Positions 5,657-6,438 of a stretch of DNA of 6,438 nt are shown here, piece by piece. This stretch comes from Planctomycetaceae bacterium (lineage in GTDB: Bacteria; Planctomycetota; Phycisphaerae; Phycisphaerales; SM1A02): contig JAIYBS010000339.1 in assembly GCA_027488415.1 (NCBI GenBank), forward strand, positions 1 through 6,438. Direction: 5' to 3'. The position numbers and the translations under genes were made by a program. Under the pieces are notes generated by a model. The model did not search any database, was not told the origin of the DNA, and saw only the letters and a program-made list of their open reading frames with translations. Each line of letters starts with the position of its first letter. Position 1 is the stretch's first letter.

Positions 5657-5736
5657 GAAATCCGTACCCGGCGAAGTATGCACCCATTCGTTCTCCAGAG
5701 AACGAATTGGTGCATACTTAACCAGGTACGGATTTC
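5657..5736. repeat. 80-bp near-perfect palindrome between converging ftsI and rsmA
   Basis: Three arm segments pair in order. GAAATCCGTACC (5657-5668) pairs with GGTACGGATTTC (5725-5736). AAGTATGCACC (5674-5684) pairs with GGTGCATACTT (5709-5719). ATTCGTTCT (5686-5694) pairs with AGAACGAAT (5699-5707), leaving a CCAG loop (5695-5698). The interruptions are a 5x5 internal loop (CGGCG against AACCA, within which GG and CC can still pair) and one C/T mismatch (5685/5708). In all, 34 of 38 facing positions pair. Only 39 of the 80 bases are G or C, far below the surroundings. Its place between converging stops suits a two-way terminator, but no separate T tract follows either arm. Its odd composition also suits an inserted, REP-like or MITE-like mobile palindrome. 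I see no clear target-site duplication at its ends. Confidence 0.85.
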
Positions 5737-6438
5737 CAGAGCGCGACCCACTCCGCGGGGGTGAGCGTCTCGGGCCGGCGCACCGGGTCGAACCCCGCCG
5801 CCCCGACGGCGTCGCGGCCGAGGATCGCGCCGAGCTGCTTGCGGCGCTGGCCGAACACGCGCTGGACGAACGACGAGAACTCCGCCCACGGCTCGGCCGC
5901 GCGCGCGCCCGTCCGGGGGCGGATCGCGATCATCGCGCTCGTCACCTTCGGCGCCGGCCAGAAGCAGCCGGGCGGCAGCACCGCGACCTGCTCGAGCTCG
6001 GCGAGCAGCGCCATCGTCACGCTGATCGGCCCGTACGCGTCGCTCCCGGCCTTTGCCATCAGCCGGTCGCCCACCTCGCGCTGGATCGTCACGAACTGGC
6101 CTCGGCACTCCGGATGCCGCTCGAGCAGCGTCGCCATGAGCGGCGTCGCCGCCTGGTACGGCAGGTTCGCGACGAGCACGAACGGCCGCCCCGCGAGCGC
6201 AGCGAGCAGCCCCGCGCCGAGCGCGTGCTTGCCGTCGAGGCAGTCCGCCTCGACGAGCGTCACGCGGCCGGCGCCCGCGCCGAGCCGGTGCGCGTTGCGC
6301 ATCCGCACGATCTCCGCCATGTCGCGGTCGAGCTCGCAGGCCACCACCTCGCACCCGGCGTCGAGCATCGTTTCGGTGAGCGTTCCGGTGCCCGGGCCGA
6401 CCTCGAGCACCAGCTCGCCCGGCGCGGGCGCGGCGGCC
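5718..6438 (-). CDS. rsmA: 16S rRNA dimethyladenosine transferase RsmA (KsgA), 5'-truncated by window
   Basis: RsmA dimethylates two adjacent adenines near the 3' end of 16S rRNA (A1518 and A1519 in E. coli numbering). The last 239 residues are visible, reading leftwards from the window edge. SAM motif I is LEVGPGTGTLTE. The acidic motif is VVACELDRDM. VTLVEADCLD follows. The catalytic NLPY is at 6156-6167. Then come QFVTIQREVGDRLMAKAGSDAYG and PPGCFWPAPKVTSAMIAIRP, which are diagnostic of the KsgA/Dim1 family and separate it from Erm enzymes only by context. About 40 N-terminal residues are missing beyond position 6438; the GTG at 6408-6410 is an internal valine codon within ELVLEVGPG, not the start. 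The last five codons (KSVPG) and the TAA stop lie in the right half of the 80-bp palindrome, so the palindrome has shaped this protein's C-terminus. The gene converges with ftsI across 63 intergenic bases. Confidence 0.93.
   Translation of the reverse strand, partial: AAAPAPGELVLEVGPGTGTLTETMLDAGCEVVACELDRDMAEIVRMRNAHRLGAGAGRVTLVEADCLDGKHALGAGLLAALAGRPFVLVANLPYQAATPLMATLLERHPECRGQFVTIQREVGDRLMAKAGSDAYGPISVTMALLAELEQVAVLPPGCFWPAPKVTSAMIAIRPRTGARAAEPWAEFSSFVQRVFGQRRKQLGAILGRDAVGAAGFDPVRRPETLTPAEWVALWKSVPG

Noticed and set aside
3186..5687. An 833-codon open frame on the minus strand
   Set aside because: It is antisense to ftsI, whose three catalytic motifs are intact, and is rich in Arg/Ala/Asp/His with no family signature. 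Few stops are expected in this frame at this GC content.
5688..5705. LexA-like or other operator at the centre of the palindrome (CGTTCT...AGAACG)
   Set aside because: The half-sites follow from the palindrome itself and lie between converging gene ends, where there is no promoter to regulate.
5500..6354. A 284-codon minus-strand frame across rsmA and the palindrome
   Set aside because: It is a shifted reading of rsmA (Arg/Gly-rich, no motifs), while the correct frame shows all KsgA motifs.

Overview
This is a strongly GC-rich (roughly 70%) bacterial chromosomal segment from a cell that makes peptidoglycan and divides with FtsL/FtsI-type machinery. The GC content, the short rsmH-ftsL-ftsI stretch of a division and cell wall (dcw) cluster, and a membrane-anchored LysM protein placed inside it suggest a member of the Planctomycetota, possibly the Phycisphaerae. 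That assignment is an impression from sequence style and gene order, and other high-GC phyla are possible.

Layout: (1) 1-137 is the 3' end of an NAD-dependent sugar epimerase/dehydratase gene. (2) 134-1528 is a WecA/MraY-family polyprenyl-phosphate glycosyl-1-phosphate transferase, overlapping the epimerase stop by 4 bases. (3) 1525-2472 is rsmH, overlapping the transferase stop through ATGA. (4) 2473-2574 is a spacer with a 9-bp hairpin and a 14-bp palindrome. (5) 2575-3303 encodes a membrane-anchored protein with two LysM domains. (6) 3304-3376 is a spacer dominated by a very strong hairpin of about 17 bp. (7) 3377-3766 is a small FtsL-like protein, followed with an 11-base overlap by (8) 3756-5654, ftsI (PBP3-type transpeptidase). 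(9) 5657-5736 is an 80-bp near-perfect palindrome, 49% GC, between converging genes. (10) 5718-6438, minus strand, is rsmA (ksgA), cut off at its 5' end by the window edge.

The plus-strand genes read as one surface/division operon. Nucleotide-sugar conversion and lipid-linked glycan initiation lead, by coupled overlaps, into rRNA methylation, then into a peptidoglycan-binding membrane protein and the septal synthesis pair FtsL-FtsI. No murE, murF, mraY or ftsW follows ftsI within the window. The plus-strand run appears to end at the palindrome, where rsmA comes in from the other side. Two 16S rRNA methyltransferases (RsmH, which modifies C1402, and RsmA, which modifies the adjacent 3'-terminal adenines) therefore flank the division block in opposite orientations.

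I see no CRISPR array, tRNA or rRNA gene, insertion sequence, phage gene or defence system. The most unusual object is the 80-bp palindrome after ftsI. The LysM gene inside the dcw block and the long GC hairpin before ftsL are the next most worthwhile.
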